From Micromonospora profundi (GTDB lineage: Bacteria; Actinomycetota; Actinomycetes; Mycobacteriales; Micromonosporaceae): a DNA stretch of 64,000 nt. The position numbers and the translations under genes are program-made. The stretch is taken from positions 3,505,001 to 3,569,000 of the forward strand of contig NZ_JAATJK010000001.1 in NCBI RefSeq assembly GCF_011927785.1, in the 5' to 3' direction. Of this stretch, positions 29,486 through 38,650 are shown in pieces (the first letter of the stretch is position 1; each line of letters starts with the position of its first letter). Under the pieces are notes generated by a model. The model saw only the letters and a program-made list of their open reading frames with translations. It was not told where the DNA came from and did no database searches.

Positions 29486-29647
29486 GCTCGACCGGTCGGC
29501 ACGATCACAGGATCGCGCATCCGACGCCGGGACATGCCCGGAATCGGGGACCGGACCCGGCCACCGTAGCGGCGACTCGGGTGGGAGCAGGCGCTCCGCT
29601 TTCGTGGCTGCCTGCTCGCATGCGGAGACAGCCTGGTCGACTTGACA

Positions 29648-29677
29648 AGACTACACCGCCGCCCTGGTCACCCCCAA
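29648..29677 (-). promoter_or_regulatory. Candidate promoter for infC-rpmI-rplT
   Basis: TTGGGG (29677-29672), an 18-base spacer and TAGTCT (29653-29648) on the minus strand. This would give a leader of about 250 bases before the ATC start, consistent with the structured leader. Confidence 0.4.
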
Positions 29678-29776
29678 ACCGGGCACGCCCTCCGCGCGCC
29701 GCTCCCCCGGCCAGCGGTAGGCGGAGCTGGAGGCTGACCGGGGGATCGGTCAGCGAGGCGGCTGCGGTGGCGCCTT

Positions 29777-30247
29777 CTAGCGGTCGGCGCGCTCGGCGAG
29801 ACGGGACTTGTGCGCCTCGTGCAGTCGGCGCAGGGCGCGGACGCCCTCGACGGCCGACTCCTTGTCGGCGGCCTGAAGGGCGATAAGCGGCAGCAGATCG
29901 TCGTCGTGCAGCTCCAGGCTGGCCCAGGGCGCGCCCCGGTCGAAGCGGACACCCCGGATGACCTCCCAGGGCAGCTGGTACGAGCTGATGACGTTACGCA
30001 CCCGCACGCCGTGGGCGTCGGCCTCCACCCGTGGGCGGGTGAAGAGCAGGAAGCCCAGCGCGCCGAACACGCCCAGGCCGACCATGGCGAGCTGATCGCC
30101 GCGCTGGAAGGTGCCGTAGCCGTTGCCTGTCGGGCCGCTCAGCGATGTGGCGACGGCCCCGAACACCACCACCAGGGCGACCGCCGCAGACCAGCAGACC
30201 ACCCGGATGCGGCGGGGCTTCAGGCGGACCAGCTCTGTTTCACTCAC
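29777..30247 (-). CDS. PH-domain membrane protein
   Basis: A 156-residue protein with two hydrophobic helices (about 16-36 and 55-75) and a C-terminal bacterial PH-like domain (VEADAHGVRVRNVISSYQLPWEVIRGVRFDRGAPWASLEL, about 76-125). This is a common actinobacterial family of unknown role. The start is GTG at 30247. It is downstream of hisG on the same strand, separated by 214 bases that include a long inverted repeat. Confidence 0.8.
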   Translation of the reverse strand: MSETELVRLKPRRIRVVCWSAAVALVVVFGAVATSLSGPTGNGYGTFQRGDQLAMVGLGVFGALGFLLFTRPRVEADAHGVRVRNVISSYQLPWEVIRGVRFDRGAPWASLELHDDDLLPLIALQAADKESAVEGVRALRRLHEAHKSRLAERADR

Positions 30248-30357
30248 CCCACCAGTCTGCCACCCACCTCAGGGCGACGACCGCACCACCCGCCGAGCGT
30301 CGCCACAGCCACCCGTCGAGCCACCCGCGGCGGGCCGACCACCGCAGGCGCAGCGAT

Positions 30358-30430
30358 GATCGTGCTCGAAACAGGATGCAGTGGGCTCGGTGGCACCGGG
30401 AGGCCACTACATCCTGGATCGAGTGTGATC
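30358..30430. repeat. Imperfect 27-bp inverted repeat after hisG
   Basis: Arms 30358-30384 and 30404-30430 match at 21 of 27 positions, with CAGGATG-N-AGTGG / CCACT-N-CATCCTG as the inner core and a 19-base loop. It lies 32 bases after the hisG stop. It could serve as terminator, but its size and imperfect ends are more like a small mobile or dispersed element. Confidence 0.55.
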
Positions 30431-30461
30431 GTCCCGCCGACGGCGGACCCCAGCCGGCGGG

Positions 30462-31307
30462 TCAGAGGCGGCAGGCGTGGATGTTCGTGACGAGGATCGC
30501 GCGGGCGCCCAACTCGTACAGCTCGTCCATGATCCGGTGGACGTCGTCGCGGAGCACCATTGCCTGCACGGCCACCCAGCCCTCGCGGTGCAGCGGCGAC
30601 ACTGTGGGCGACTCGATGCCGGGGGTCAGGCCGCTGGCGCGGTCCAGCAGACCGGCCGGTACGTCGTAGGCGAGCATCACGTAGCGGCGGGCCACCAGCA
30701 CGCCGTGCAGGCGGCGCAGCAGCTGCTCGGCCTGTGCGTGCGACGGCGCGCCGGCCCGGCGGACCAGCACGGCCGACGAGCGCAGCAGTGGCTCGCCGAA
30801 CACCACAAGGCCGGCCTGACGCAGTGTGGCGCCGGTCTCCACCACGTCGGCGACGACGTCGGCGACGCCGAGTCGGACGGCGTTCTCGACAGCGCCGTCG
30901 AGGCGGATCACGTCGGCCTTGACGCCAAGCTCGCTGAGGTGCCGCTCGACAAGCCCCGGGTACGCGGTGGCGACCCGGTGCCCGCCGAGATCCTGCACGG
31001 AGGCGATGTCGTCAGGGCGGGCGGCGAAGCGGAAGGTGGCCCGGCCGAACGCGAGGTCGACGACCTCCTCGGCCGGTGCGGCCGAGTCGATCAGCAGGTC
31101 CCGGCCGGTGATGCCGAGGTCGAGGTCACCGGAGCCGACGTAGGTGGCGATGTCCTTGGGACGCAGGTAGAAGAATTCGACGTCGTTGGCCTCGTCGCGG
31201 CAGACGAGGTCCTTGGGGTCGGTGCGCTGGCGGTAGCCCGCCTCGCGCAGCATCTGGGCGGCCGGCTCGGCCAGGGTGCCCTTGTTGGGAATGGCGACAC
31301 GCAGCAT
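30462..31307 (-). CDS. hisG: ATP phosphoribosyltransferase (long form)
   Basis: A 281-residue enzyme of the first step of histidine synthesis, condensing ATP and PRPP. It starts MLRVAIPNKGTLAEPA. The PRPP-binding region is VVADVVETGATLRQAGL (about 150-166). The C-terminal ~80 residues form the regulatory domain of the long-form hexameric enzyme, which is inhibited by histidine. The ATG at 31307 is used; the longer frame lacks support. It is 46 bases downstream of hisE. Confidence 0.96.
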   Translation of the reverse strand: MLRVAIPNKGTLAEPAAQMLREAGYRQRTDPKDLVCRDEANDVEFFYLRPKDIATYVGSGDLDLGITGRDLLIDSAAPAEEVVDLAFGRATFRFAARPDDIASVQDLGGHRVATAYPGLVERHLSELGVKADVIRLDGAVENAVRLGVADVVADVVETGATLRQAGLVVFGEPLLRSSAVLVRRAGAPSHAQAEQLLRRLHGVLVARRYVMLAYDVPAGLLDRASGLTPGIESPTVSPLHREGWVAVQAMVLRDDVHRIMDELYELGARAILVTNIHACRL

Positions 31308-31353
31308 GACGGAGTGCTCCTTCAGATCGGATGTGATCAACGACGGGGCGCAC

Positions 31354-31617
31354 TCACAGATGTCGGTAGACGTCCTTGAGGTCGAGACCGGTGGCGAGCA
31401 TCAGCACCTGGACCTGGTAGAGCAGCTGGGAGATCTCCTCGGCGGTACGCTCCGGCCCCTCGTGCTCGGCGGCCATCCACGACTCGGCCGCTTCCTCGAC
31501 GACCTTCTTGCCGATGAAGTGCACACCCTTGTCGAGGGCGGCGACGGTGCCCGAGCCCGGGGTGCCGGCAGCGGCCTTGGCCTGCAGCTCGGCGAACAAC
31601 TCCTCGAACGTCTTCAC
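31354..31617 (-). CDS. hisE: Phosphoribosyl-ATP diphosphatase
   Basis: An 87-residue all-alpha MazG-like enzyme that hydrolyses phosphoribosyl-ATP, the second step of histidine synthesis. The conserved metal-binding block is [14 protein letters not shown] (about 37-50) followed by [14 protein letters not shown]. The GTG at 31617 fits family length. No good ribosome-binding site is visible, and an upstream ATG at 31716 would add 33 residues rich in Gly and Pro. It is divergent from the ABC transporter operon. Confidence 0.93.
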   Translation of the reverse strand: MKTFEELFAELQAKAAAGTPGSGTVAALDKGVHFIGKKVVEEAAESWMAAEHEGPERTAEEISQLLYQVQVLMLATGLDLKDVYRHL

Positions 31618-31736
31618 GGAAGGCGATTCTTCCAGCCGCCCCAGCCGGGTACCGCCCCCGGGTCCGAATGGTCCACCTCCCGGACGCCCGGAGGGCGGCG
31701 TCGGGAACAATTCCACACCAGGATGGTGGGAAGATC

Positions 31737-31766
31737 TTCAAGCAGGCCTGTCGATGCCTCTACGCT
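31737..31766 (+). promoter_or_regulatory. Candidate promoter of the ABC transporter operon
   Basis: TTCAAG (31737-31742), an 18-base spacer and TACGCT (31761-31766). The ATG at 31774 falls on the predicted start point, and there is no Shine-Dalgarno, so the mRNA is probably leaderless. Confidence 0.45.
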
Positions 31767-31773
31767 GACCGCC

Positions 31774-32637
31774 ATGGCCAGCCGCTCACGTCTCCTCGCG
31801 CTCACCCTCGCCGGCTTCGTCGTCGCCGCCACCGCCGGATGCGCTCCCCAGGACGAGGAACCCACCCCCACCGTCACCGCCGCCGGGTCCTGCACCAAGG
31901 ACAGCCTGCCCACGCGGACGCCGGGCAAACTCACCATCGCCACCGACCAGCCCGCCTACGAGCCGTGGTTCCGGCAGGACAAGCCGGACAACGGTGAGGG
32001 CTTCGAGGCCGCCGTCGCGTACGCGGTGGCCGAAAAGTTGGGCTACGCCCGCGCCGACGTCACCTGGACCCGGGTCAAGTTCGACACGGCTATCGCGCCC
32101 GGCCCGAAGAGCTTCGACTTCGACATCAACCAGTTCTCCATCACCGAGGAGCGCAAGCAGGCTGTCGACTTCTCCGCACCGTACTACCTGGTGCGGCAGA
32201 CAGTCATCGCGTTGAAGTCCTCGAAGATCGCCGGCAAGACCTCGCTGGCCGACCTCCGCAACGCCCGCCTCGGCGCCCAGGTCGGCACCACCAGCTACCA
32301 GGCGATCACCGACGTGGTCAAGCCGACGACCAAGCCGCAGGTCTACAACAGCAACGACGACGCCAAGAAGGCCCTGCAGAACGGGCAGATCGACGGTCTC
32401 GTGGTGGACCTGCCGACCGCCTTCTACATCACCGGCACGGAGATCACCGACGCGATGGTCATCGGGCAGGTGCCGCAGGTCGGGGTGCCCGAGGCGTTCG
32501 GACTGCTGCTGGACAAGAACTCCCCGCTGACGTCCTGCGTGAGCACCGCGGTCGGGCAGCTCAGCGAGGCGGGCGCGCTCGGTGAGTTGGAGCGCAAGTG
32601 GCTCGCGCAAGTGGCGGGAGCGACCGAGCTCCGGTGA
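31774..32637 (+). CDS. Amino-acid ABC transporter substrate-binding lipoprotein
   Basis: A 287-residue family 3 solute-binding protein. It has a signal peptide with lipobox (VVAATAGCAP, Cys about 23) and the two-lobe domain from residue ~45 (GKLTIATDQPAYEPWF, then DFDINQFSITEERKQAVDFSAPYY). It is anchored outside the membrane and delivers a polar amino acid, perhaps glutamate, glutamine or cystine, to the permease encoded next. It overlaps the permease start by GTGA. Confidence 0.9.
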   Translation: MASRSRLLALTLAGFVVAATAGCAPQDEEPTPTVTAAGSCTKDSLPTRTPGKLTIATDQPAYEPWFRQDKPDNGEGFEAAVAYAVAEKLGYARADVTWTRVKFDTAIAPGPKSFDFDINQFSITEERKQAVDFSAPYYLVRQTVIALKSSKIAGKTSLADLRNARLGAQVGTTSYQAITDVVKPTTKPQVYNSNDDAKKALQNGQIDGLVVDLPTAFYITGTEITDAMVIGQVPQVGVPEAFGLLLDKNSPLTSCVSTAVGQLSEAGALGELERKWLAQVAGATELR

Positions 32638-33479
32638 CCCTGCTGGAGCACACCCCGTCCGAGGCGCAGCTGCGGCGCTCGGCGTACCGCCGCCGGCAGA
32701 CCGTGTACAGCGTGCTGGTCGCGGCCTCCTCCACGGCGGCGCTCGGCACGCTGCTGGTGGTGGCGGTGACCGGCGCGCCGGGCTGGGACCGGGTGCGGCA
32801 GTCGTTCCTGGACCCGGAGATCGCCCGGGACGCGCTGCCGGCCGTGCTGACCGGGCTGTGGCTCAACGTCCGGCTGCTCGTCTGCTGCGCGGCGGGCGCC
32901 CTACTGCTCGGGCTGGTGATCGCCGTGCTGCGCACGCTGCGCGGGCCGATCTTCTTCCCGGTACGGGCGCTGGCCGCCGGCTACACGTACACCTTCCGTG
33001 GTCTGCCGTTGATCATCGTGCTGTACCTGCTCACCCTCGGCGTGCCCGGGTTGCGCCTGCAGGGCATGCCGCCGGTGCTGGTGCTCGGCGGGCTCGCGCT
33101 GGTCCTCACCTACGGCGGCTACCTCGCCGAGGTGTTCCGGGCCGGCATCGAGTCGGTGCACCCCAGCCAGCTCGCCGCGGCCCGCTCGCTGGGTCTCACC
33201 TACCGGCAGACGATGCGGCACATCGTCCTGCCGCAGGCCGTGCGCCGGGTGGCCCCACCGCTGCTCAACGACGTGGTGGCCCTGCAGAAGGACGTCGGGC
33301 TGGTCTCGCTGGCCGGGCCGATCGACGCGGTACGCGCCGCCCAGATCGCCACCGCCCAGTCGTTCAACTACACGCCGTACGTCGTGGCCGGGGTGCTGTT
33401 CGTGCTGCTGGCGATCCCGCTGATCGCTGTCACCGACTGGGTGACGCTGCGCTCGGCCCGTCGACAGTCGGGAGGCTGA
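32634..33479 (+). CDS. Amino-acid ABC transporter permease
   Basis: A 281-residue inner-membrane protein of the HisM/GlnP family with about five or six helices. The EAA loop (about 190-210: AARSLGLTYRQTMRHIVLPQAVRRVAPPLLND) contacts the ATPase. The GTG at 32634 is coupled to the binding-protein stop; a GTG 12 codons upstream lies inside that gene. A short intracellular N-terminal stretch (about 1-25) precedes the first helix. Confidence 0.92.
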   Translation: MTLLEHTPSEAQLRRSAYRRRQTVYSVLVAASSTAALGTLLVVAVTGAPGWDRVRQSFLDPEIARDALPAVLTGLWLNVRLLVCCAAGALLLGLVIAVLRTLRGPIFFPVRALAAGYTYTFRGLPLIIVLYLLTLGVPGLRLQGMPPVLVLGGLALVLTYGGYLAEVFRAGIESVHPSQLAAARSLGLTYRQTMRHIVLPQAVRRVAPPLLNDVVALQKDVGLVSLAGPIDAVRAAQIATAQSFNYTPYVVAGVLFVLLAIPLIAVTDWVTLRSARRQSGG

Positions 33480-33481
33480 CA

Positions 33482-34225
33482 GTGGAACTGCTGCGCTGCC
33501 GCGGACTGCGCAAGGAGTTCGGCGGCCACGTCGTCCTGGACCGGCTGGACCTGACCGTCGCCGAGCACCGGGTGGTGGCGTTGATCGGCGCCTCCGGTTC
33601 GGGCAAGTCGACACTGCTGCGGTGTGTGAACCTGCTGGAGGACCTCGACGACGGCACCATCGAGCTGGACGGGGAGGACATCTCCGACCCCCGGGTGGAC
33701 CCCGACCAGGTCCGGCGGCGAATCGGCATGGTGTTCCAGGCGTACAACCTGTTTCCCCACCTGAGCGTGCTGGAGAACATCACCCTCGCGCCCCGGCGGG
33801 TGCATCGGCGGGATCGGGCCGACGCCGAGGCTCAGGCGCGGGACCTGCTCGACCGGGTGGGGCTGGGCGACAAGGCGCACGCCTATCCGGACCGGCTCTC
33901 CGGCGGGCAGCAGCAGCGGGTGGCGATCGTCCGGGCGCTTGCCAACTCACCCCGGCTGATGCTGCTCGACGAGGTGACATCGGCGTTGGACCCGGAACTC
34001 GTCGGTGAGGTCCTGTCGATGATCCGGGACCTGAAGGCTGACGGGATGACAATGGTGCTGGCCACCCACGAGATGGGCTTCGCCCGGGAGGTGGCCGACG
34101 AGGTCTGCTTCCTCGACGCGGGCCGGGTCGTCGAGAGCGGCCCGCCCGAGCAGGTGCTCGGCGAGCCGACACAGCCGCGTACCCGGCAGTTCCTGCGCCG
34201 GATCATCGAAGCCGGCCGCCTGTGA
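33482..34225 (+). CDS. Amino-acid ABC transporter ATP-binding protein
   Basis: A 247-residue ATPase of the GlnQ/HisP group. It has Walker A GASGSGKST (about 34-42), Q-loop VFQAYNLFPHLSV, signature LSGGQQQR (about 140), Walker B LMLLDEVTSALD, and switch His in ATHEMGFAREVAD. The GTG at 33482 follows GGAGG. It is the last gene of the three-gene transporter operon and converges on ribH with a 10-base gap. Confidence 0.95.
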   Translation: MELLRCRGLRKEFGGHVVLDRLDLTVAEHRVVALIGASGSGKSTLLRCVNLLEDLDDGTIELDGEDISDPRVDPDQVRRRIGMVFQAYNLFPHLSVLENITLAPRRVHRRDRADAEAQARDLLDRVGLGDKAHAYPDRLSGGQQQRVAIVRALANSPRLMLLDEVTSALDPELVGEVLSMIRDLKADGMTMVLATHEMGFAREVADEVCFLDAGRVVESGPPEQVLGEPTQPRTRQFLRRIIEAGRL

Positions 34226-34235
34226 CGGCCCCGGG

Positions 34236-34742
34236 TCAGCCGCCGAAGCCGACCCGCTGGACGTTGCCCGTGGCCACGCTCCGCACGGCCAGCGCCGCGT
34301 CGAGCGCCGCCACCGTCGCCGACCAGCCCTTGTCCTCCGCCGAGCCGGGCAGCCCCGCCCGGTCCCGGGCCTGCTCGATGGTCTCCACAGTCAACACACC
34401 GTGCGCCACCGGCTTGCCCTCGTCCAACGCCACACGGGTCAGACCGTCGGTGACCGAACGGCACACGTAGTCGAAGTGGGCGGTGGCGCCGCGCACCACC
34501 ACGCCGAGCGCGACCACCACGTCACAGCGGCGCGCCAGGGCCTGCGCGACCACCGGCAGCTCGACGGAGCCGGCGACGCGGGCCACCACGGACCGCGCTC
34601 CGCACGCCTCCGCCGCCGCCACCGCGCGCTCCAGCATGTGGTCGGTCAGCTCGCCGTGCCACCGGGCGGCCACCACCCCGACGGTCAGCCCCGCGGCGTC
34701 CACCGCGTCGACTCCCGGCTCACCGAAACCCGCCATCGTCAT
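34236..34742 (-). CDS. ribH: 6,7-dimethyl-8-ribityllumazine synthase
   Basis: A 168-residue lumazine synthase. It catalyses the condensation of the pyrimidine intermediate with 3,4-dihydroxy-2-butanone phosphate. It has [20 protein letters not shown] (about 21-40), the [13 protein letters not shown] substrate loop, and the [17 protein letters not shown] block containing His. The ATG overlaps the ribBA stop (ATGA). It is the last gene of the rib operon. Confidence 0.96.
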   Translation of the reverse strand: MTMAGFGEPGVDAVDAAGLTVGVVAARWHGELTDHMLERAVAAAEACGARSVVARVAGSVELPVVAQALARRCDVVVALGVVVRGATAHFDYVCRSVTDGLTRVALDEGKPVAHGVLTVETIEQARDRAGLPGSAEDKGWSATVAALDAALAVRSVATGNVQRVGFGG

Positions 34743-36025
34743 GCTCCGATCTCGTCATCGACGACCGGACGCCCCAACGGCGCCTCGGACATCTCGTCCA
34801 ACTCGTCAAGCAGGTGACCCATCCGGTCCCGCTTGGTGCGCAGGTAGCGCAGGTTCTCCGGATGCGCGCCGACAGGCAACCCTTCCCGCCCGGTGATGGT
34901 CAGCCCGTAGCCCTCCAGACCGGCCCGCTTGGCGGGGTTGTTCGTCAACAGTCGCATCGACCGCACGCCCAGGTCGTAGAGGATCTGCGCGCCGGTGCCG
35001 TAGTCGCGGGCGTCGGCAGGCAGACCCAGGTCGAGGTTCGCGTCCACAGTGTCCCGGCCCTGGTCCTGCAACTGGTACGCCTGCAACTTGTGCAGCAGCC
35101 CGATGCCGCGCCCCTCGTGCCCGCGCACGTAGAGCACCACGCCCCGGCCCTCACGCCCGACCCGGGCCAGCGCGGCGTCCAACTGCGGGCCGCAGTCGCA
35201 GCGCAGTGAGCCGAACACGTCCCCGGTCAGGCACTCGGAGTGGACCCGGACCAGCACGTCCTGGCCGTCGCCGAGGTCACCCAGCACCATCGCCACGTGC
35301 TCGGCCGAGTCGTGCTCGGCGCGGTAGCCGAGCGCCCGGAAAACCCCGTGCCGCGTGGGCATCCGGGCGTCCGCGACCAGCTCGACCTGCTTTTCGGTAC
35401 GTCGCCGGTAGGCGACCAGGTCGGCGATGGTGACGAGGGTGAGCCCGTGCTCGGCGGAGAACTTCTCCAGGTCAGGCAGGCGCATCATGGTGCCGTCGTC
35501 GTTGACCAGCTCGCAGAGCACGCCCGCGGGACGCAGCCCGGCCAGCCGGGTCAGGTCCACCGCGGCCTCGGTGTGCCCCGGCCGGCGCAGCACCCCACCC
35601 TCGCGGGCGCGCAGCGGCACCACGTGCCCCGGTCGGGCCAGATCGGTCGGGTCGGTGCTCGCGCTTGCCAGCAGCCGGATGGTGTGCGCGCGGTCGGCCG
35701 CCGAGATGCCGGTGCTGACACCCTCCCGGGCGTCAACGGTCACCGTGTACGCGGTGCCCCGCCGGTCCTGGTTGGTGTGGTGCATCGGCGGCAGGTCGAG
35801 CCTGTCGCACTCGCTCTCCGTCAACGGCACGCAGACGTACCCGGAGGTGTACCGCACCATGAACGCCAGTAGTTCCTGCGTGGCCAGCTCGGCCGCGAAG
35901 ATCAGGTCGCCCTCGTTCTCCCGGTCGGCGTCGTCGACCACGACGACCGGCCGCCCGGCGGCGATATCGGCGACCGCCTGCTCGATGCTGCCAAAGCTGC
36001 TGACTCGCTCGCTGCGCTCGCTCAT
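34739..36025 (-). CDS. ribBA: Bifunctional DHBP synthase / GTP cyclohydrolase II
   Basis: A 428-residue fusion. The N-terminal DHBP synthase (about 12-210) has [16 protein letters not shown] and [11 protein letters not shown]. The C-terminal GTP cyclohydrolase II (about 215-410) has the zinc site [17 protein letters not shown] and [10 protein letters not shown]. Together they start both branches of riboflavin synthesis. The first nine residues MSERSERVS come from a repeat also found at 36077-36105, so the enzyme's N-terminus appears to be borrowed from the repeat. The conserved domain begins near [17 protein letters not shown]. Confidence 0.95.
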   Translation of the reverse strand: MSERSERVSSFGSIEQAVADIAAGRPVVVVDDADRENEGDLIFAAELATQELLAFMVRYTSGYVCVPLTESECDRLDLPPMHHTNQDRRGTAYTVTVDAREGVSTGISAADRAHTIRLLASASTDPTDLARPGHVVPLRAREGGVLRRPGHTEAAVDLTRLAGLRPAGVLCELVNDDGTMMRLPDLEKFSAEHGLTLVTIADLVAYRRRTEKQVELVADARMPTRHGVFRALGYRAEHDSAEHVAMVLGDLGDGQDVLVRVHSECLTGDVFGSLRCDCGPQLDAALARVGREGRGVVLYVRGHEGRGIGLLHKLQAYQLQDQGRDTVDANLDLGLPADARDYGTGAQILYDLGVRSMRLLTNNPAKRAGLEGYGLTITGREGLPVGAHPENLRYLRTKRDRMGHLLDELDEMSEAPLGRPVVDDEIGA

Positions 36026-36105
36026 GCCGACACTCCGCTTCGCTCCGTGCCACCATGAGGCACCCCCGCGCTGAACCTGCTGACTCGCTCGCTGCGCTCG
36101 CTCAT
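35997..36105 (-). repeat. Two identical 29-bp copies carrying a start codon
   Basis: CTGCTGACTCGCTCGCTGCG and the following CTCGCTCAT occur at 35997-36025 and 36077-36105 on the plus strand. On the minus strand each copy begins ATGAGCGAGCGCAGCGAGCG. One copy supplies the ribBA start, the other the start of the small frame at 36022-36105. Confidence 0.9.
36022..36105 (-). CDS. Repeat-derived 27-residue relay ORF between ribM and ribBA
   Basis: The frame encodes [19 protein letters not shown] followed by TERSGVSA. Its ATG (36105) overlaps the ribM stop as ATGA and its stop overlaps the ribBA ATG as ATGA. It begins with the same repeat as ribBA itself. No fold or homologous function is recognisable. 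I infer that it keeps ribosomes moving from ribM into ribBA after a repeat duplication; a functional peptide is possible but unsupported. Confidence 0.5.
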   Translation of the reverse strand: MSERSERVSRFSAGVPHGGTERSGVSA

Positions 36106-36791
36106 GCGACGGCCTCCGTGTAGGTGGGCGGACGTACGGATCTCGGCCGGGTCACGCGCGACGTGCGCCACCAGGCGACGAAACCCCAGGCGCAGAAGGC
36201 GCCGTAGACCAGGTACATGGCAGCCGACGGGTAGAAACCACCGCGCAGCAGCAGCGGCACGCCCACCGCGTCGACAGCGATCCAGACCAGCCAGAACTCC
36301 ACCCAGCCGCGAGCCATGCCGTAGGTGGCCAGCAGGCTGCCGGTGAGGATCCAGGCGTCCGGCAGCGGGCCCCACGAGCCCAGGGCGGCGAGCACCGGAT
36401 ACGCGAGCGCGGTGCCCACCACTGCGGCCAGCAGCATCGCCAGGCGTTCCCGACCGGTGGCCCAGCGCGGCACCACAGCGGCCTGCCCGGCGTCGGTGCG
36501 GCGGTTGCGCCGCCAGCGCCACCACCCGTAGACGCTCACCGCGAAGAAGAACACCTGCCGGCCGGCCTGCCCGTACAGGTCGTGGGCCTGCGGGGTGGCG
36601 AACACCCCGCCGAGGAAGACGGTGAGCAGCAGCGCGTTGCCGATCATGCCAACCGGCCAGGCCCAGACCACCCGGCGCAGCCCGAGCAGCGCGGACAGGA
36701 GCCCGAAGCCGTTGCCGACGATCTCCCGGACCAGCACCGGCGAACCGGCCACCTGCACCTGGGCATCGAGCAGCCAACCGAGCGGGCCCAT
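36102..36791 (-). CDS. ribM: PnuC-family transporter, probable riboflavin transporter
   Basis: A 229-residue membrane protein with about seven helices and PnuC-type motifs ([71 protein letters not shown]). PnuC proteins import nicotinamide riboside. In actinobacterial rib operons the related RibM/PnuX imports riboflavin, and the location between ribE and ribBA under an FMN riboswitch favours that role. The start overlaps the ribE stop as TGATG. Confidence 0.82.
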   Translation of the reverse strand: MGPLGWLLDAQVQVAGSPVLVREIVGNGFGLLSALLGLRRVVWAWPVGMIGNALLLTVFLGGVFATPQAHDLYGQAGRQVFFFAVSVYGWWRWRRNRRTDAGQAAVVPRWATGRERLAMLLAAVVGTALAYPVLAALGSWGPLPDAWILTGSLLATYGMARGWVEFWLVWIAVDAVGVPLLLRGGFYPSAAMYLVYGAFCAWGFVAWWRTSRVTRPRSVRPPTYTEAVA

Positions 36792-37432
36792 CAGGCCACC
36801 CCGCCCGTGCTACCGGTCAGCCCGGCGTCGGCGTCGGTGAGCCGAGCGCCGAGCAGCCGCTCGACGTACTTGGCCACCACGTCGACCTCCAGGTTCACCG
36901 GGTCGCCGACGCCCTTCGCGCCGAGGGTGGTGAGCTTCAGGGTGGTCGGGATCAGCCCGACGGCGAACTCGTCCGCGCCCACCTCGGCCACGGTCAGCGA
37001 GACGCCGTCGATGGTGATCGAGCCCTTCTCCACCACGTACCTCGCCAGGGAGGCGGGCAGCCGGAACCGGACCGTCTCCCACTGCTCGGCCGGTTCCCGG
37101 GAGATCACCTCGCCGACGCCGTCGACGTGGCCCTGCACCAGGTGCCCGCCGAGGCGGCTGCCCAGCGCGGCGGCCCGCTCCAGGTTGACCGGGTCGCCGG
37201 CGCGCAGCGCGCCGAGCGCGGAGCGGCGGAGCGTCTCACCCATCACGTCGGCGGTGAAGACGCCGTCGGCCGCCTCCACGACGGTCAGGCAGACGCCGTT
37301 GACGGCGATGGAGTCGCCGTGCCGGGCGTCGGACGTGACGAGCGGGCCGCGTACGGCGACGAGCGCCGAATCGTCAGCCGTCGGCGTCACTCCGACGATT
37401 TCGCCCAACTCCTCGACAATGCCGGTGAACAT
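36791..37432 (-). CDS. ribE: Riboflavin synthase, alpha chain
   Basis: A 213-residue enzyme that converts two lumazine molecules to riboflavin. Two homologous lumazine-binding barrels are visible, starting MFTGIVEELGEI and HLVQGHVDGVGEVI (about 98). The catalytic-site pattern VNGVCLTV / IDGVSLTVAE appears in both. A one-base gap separates it from the ribD stop. Confidence 0.96.
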   Translation of the reverse strand: MFTGIVEELGEIVGVTPTADDSALVAVRGPLVTSDARHGDSIAVNGVCLTVVEAADGVFTADVMGETLRRSALGALRAGDPVNLERAAALGSRLGGHLVQGHVDGVGEVISREPAEQWETVRFRLPASLARYVVEKGSITIDGVSLTVAEVGADEFAVGLIPTTLKLTTLGAKGVGDPVNLEVDVVAKYVERLLGARLTDADAGLTGSTGGVA

Positions 37433-37433
37433 G

Positions 37434-38495
37434 TCAGCCCTCCCTCTTCCGGGGCAAAGCGGTTATCCGTAGATCCGGACCGATCTGCGTAACGTCGACG
37501 AACTCCAGATCGATTGCCTCAGCGATGGTCGTCACTCCCGCGTCGACGAGGGCGGTCGGACCGGCGCCGAGCAGCCGGGGCGCGACGTACCCGACGATCT
37601 TGTCGACCAGGCCGGCGGCCAGGAACGCGCCGGCCAGCCGAGGGCCGCCCTCCAGCAGGACCGCGCGGACCCCTCGCCGGTGCAGCTCCGCGAGCAGCGC
37701 CGGCAGGTCGACCCGGCCGTCCGGGCCGGCGCCCACCTCGGCGGCGGTCGCGATCCACGTCCGTGCGGCGCCGTCGCGGACCTGGGCGTCGGAGGGGGTA
37801 CGCCCCGAGCTGTCCACCACCACGCGCAGCGGCTGCCGGATGGCAAGGCTGCCGTCGCGCAGGTTGCGGGCTGTCAGCCGGGGATCGTCGGCGAGCACGG
37901 TGCCGACCCCGGCGACGACCGCGTCGACAGTGCCGCGCAGCGCGTGCACATCGATCCGGGCCGCCTCCGAGGTAATCCACATGCTGGTGCCGTCGGCCGC
38001 CGCGGACCGCCCGTCCACAGTCGCGGCGTACTTCCAGATGACGTACGGCCAGCCCCGGCGCATCGAGGTCAGCCAGGCGACGTTTCCGGCCTCGGCCTCG
38101 TCGCCGCGTACCCCCAGATCGACACGGACCCCGGCGGAGCGCAACGTGGCGGCGCCACCGGAGGCCACCGGGTTCGGGTCGGGTACGGCGATCACCACCC
38201 GGGCCACGCCGGCCTGGACGAGCGCGGTGCTACAGGGGCCGGTGCGGCCGGTGTGGTCGCAGGGTTCCAGTGTGACGACAGCGGTACCGCCCTTGGCCCG
38301 CCGCCCGGCCTGGGCCAGCGCGACGATCTCGGCGTGCGGCCCGCCGGCGTAGGCGTGGAAGCCCTCGCCGACGACCTCGCCGTCCGCGTCGAGCAGCACA
38401 CAGCCGACCACGGGGTTGGGGCTTGTGGTGCCCAGACCGCGCGCCGCCAGCTCGATCGCACGCCGCATCGCCTCATCGACGGAGACGCTGGCCAT
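37434..38495 (-). CDS. ribD: Bifunctional riboflavin deaminase/reductase
   Basis: A 353-residue fusion. The N-terminal deaminase (about 1-145) has the zinc site HAE (GGPHAEIVAL) and PCDHTGRTGPC. The C-terminal reductase (about 150-350) has TVDGRSAAADGTSMWIT and LEGGPRLAGAFL. It performs the second and third steps of riboflavin synthesis. It is the first gene of the operon, starting at the ATG at 38495 behind AGGG-type sites, about 155 bases after the FMN riboswitch. Confidence 0.96.
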   Translation of the reverse strand: MASVSVDEAMRRAIELAARGLGTTSPNPVVGCVLLDADGEVVGEGFHAYAGGPHAEIVALAQAGRRAKGGTAVVTLEPCDHTGRTGPCSTALVQAGVARVVIAVPDPNPVASGGAATLRSAGVRVDLGVRGDEAEAGNVAWLTSMRRGWPYVIWKYAATVDGRSAAADGTSMWITSEAARIDVHALRGTVDAVVAGVGTVLADDPRLTARNLRDGSLAIRQPLRVVVDSSGRTPSDAQVRDGAARTWIATAAEVGAGPDGRVDLPALLAELHRRGVRAVLLEGGPRLAGAFLAAGLVDKIVGYVAPRLLGAGPTALVDAGVTTIAEAIDLEFVDVTQIGPDLRITALPRKREG

Positions 38496-38650
38496 CGCCC
38501 TGCCCTCTCGCTCGCCAGTGCGCGCGGCGGGTCGGGAGGCGGCATGGGCCGCGGGCAGGCGGCGGCGGATTCCGGGAACGGCACAGCCGCCCCCGGGAGG
38601 TCGGCACGGCACGCTGAAGCCAGCGGCCGGCTCGGACCCGTCCGTCCCGC

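Noticed and set aside
28884..29645. Plus-strand frame across the infC leader
   Set aside because: Antisense to infC and its leader, with no start signal or recognisable protein.
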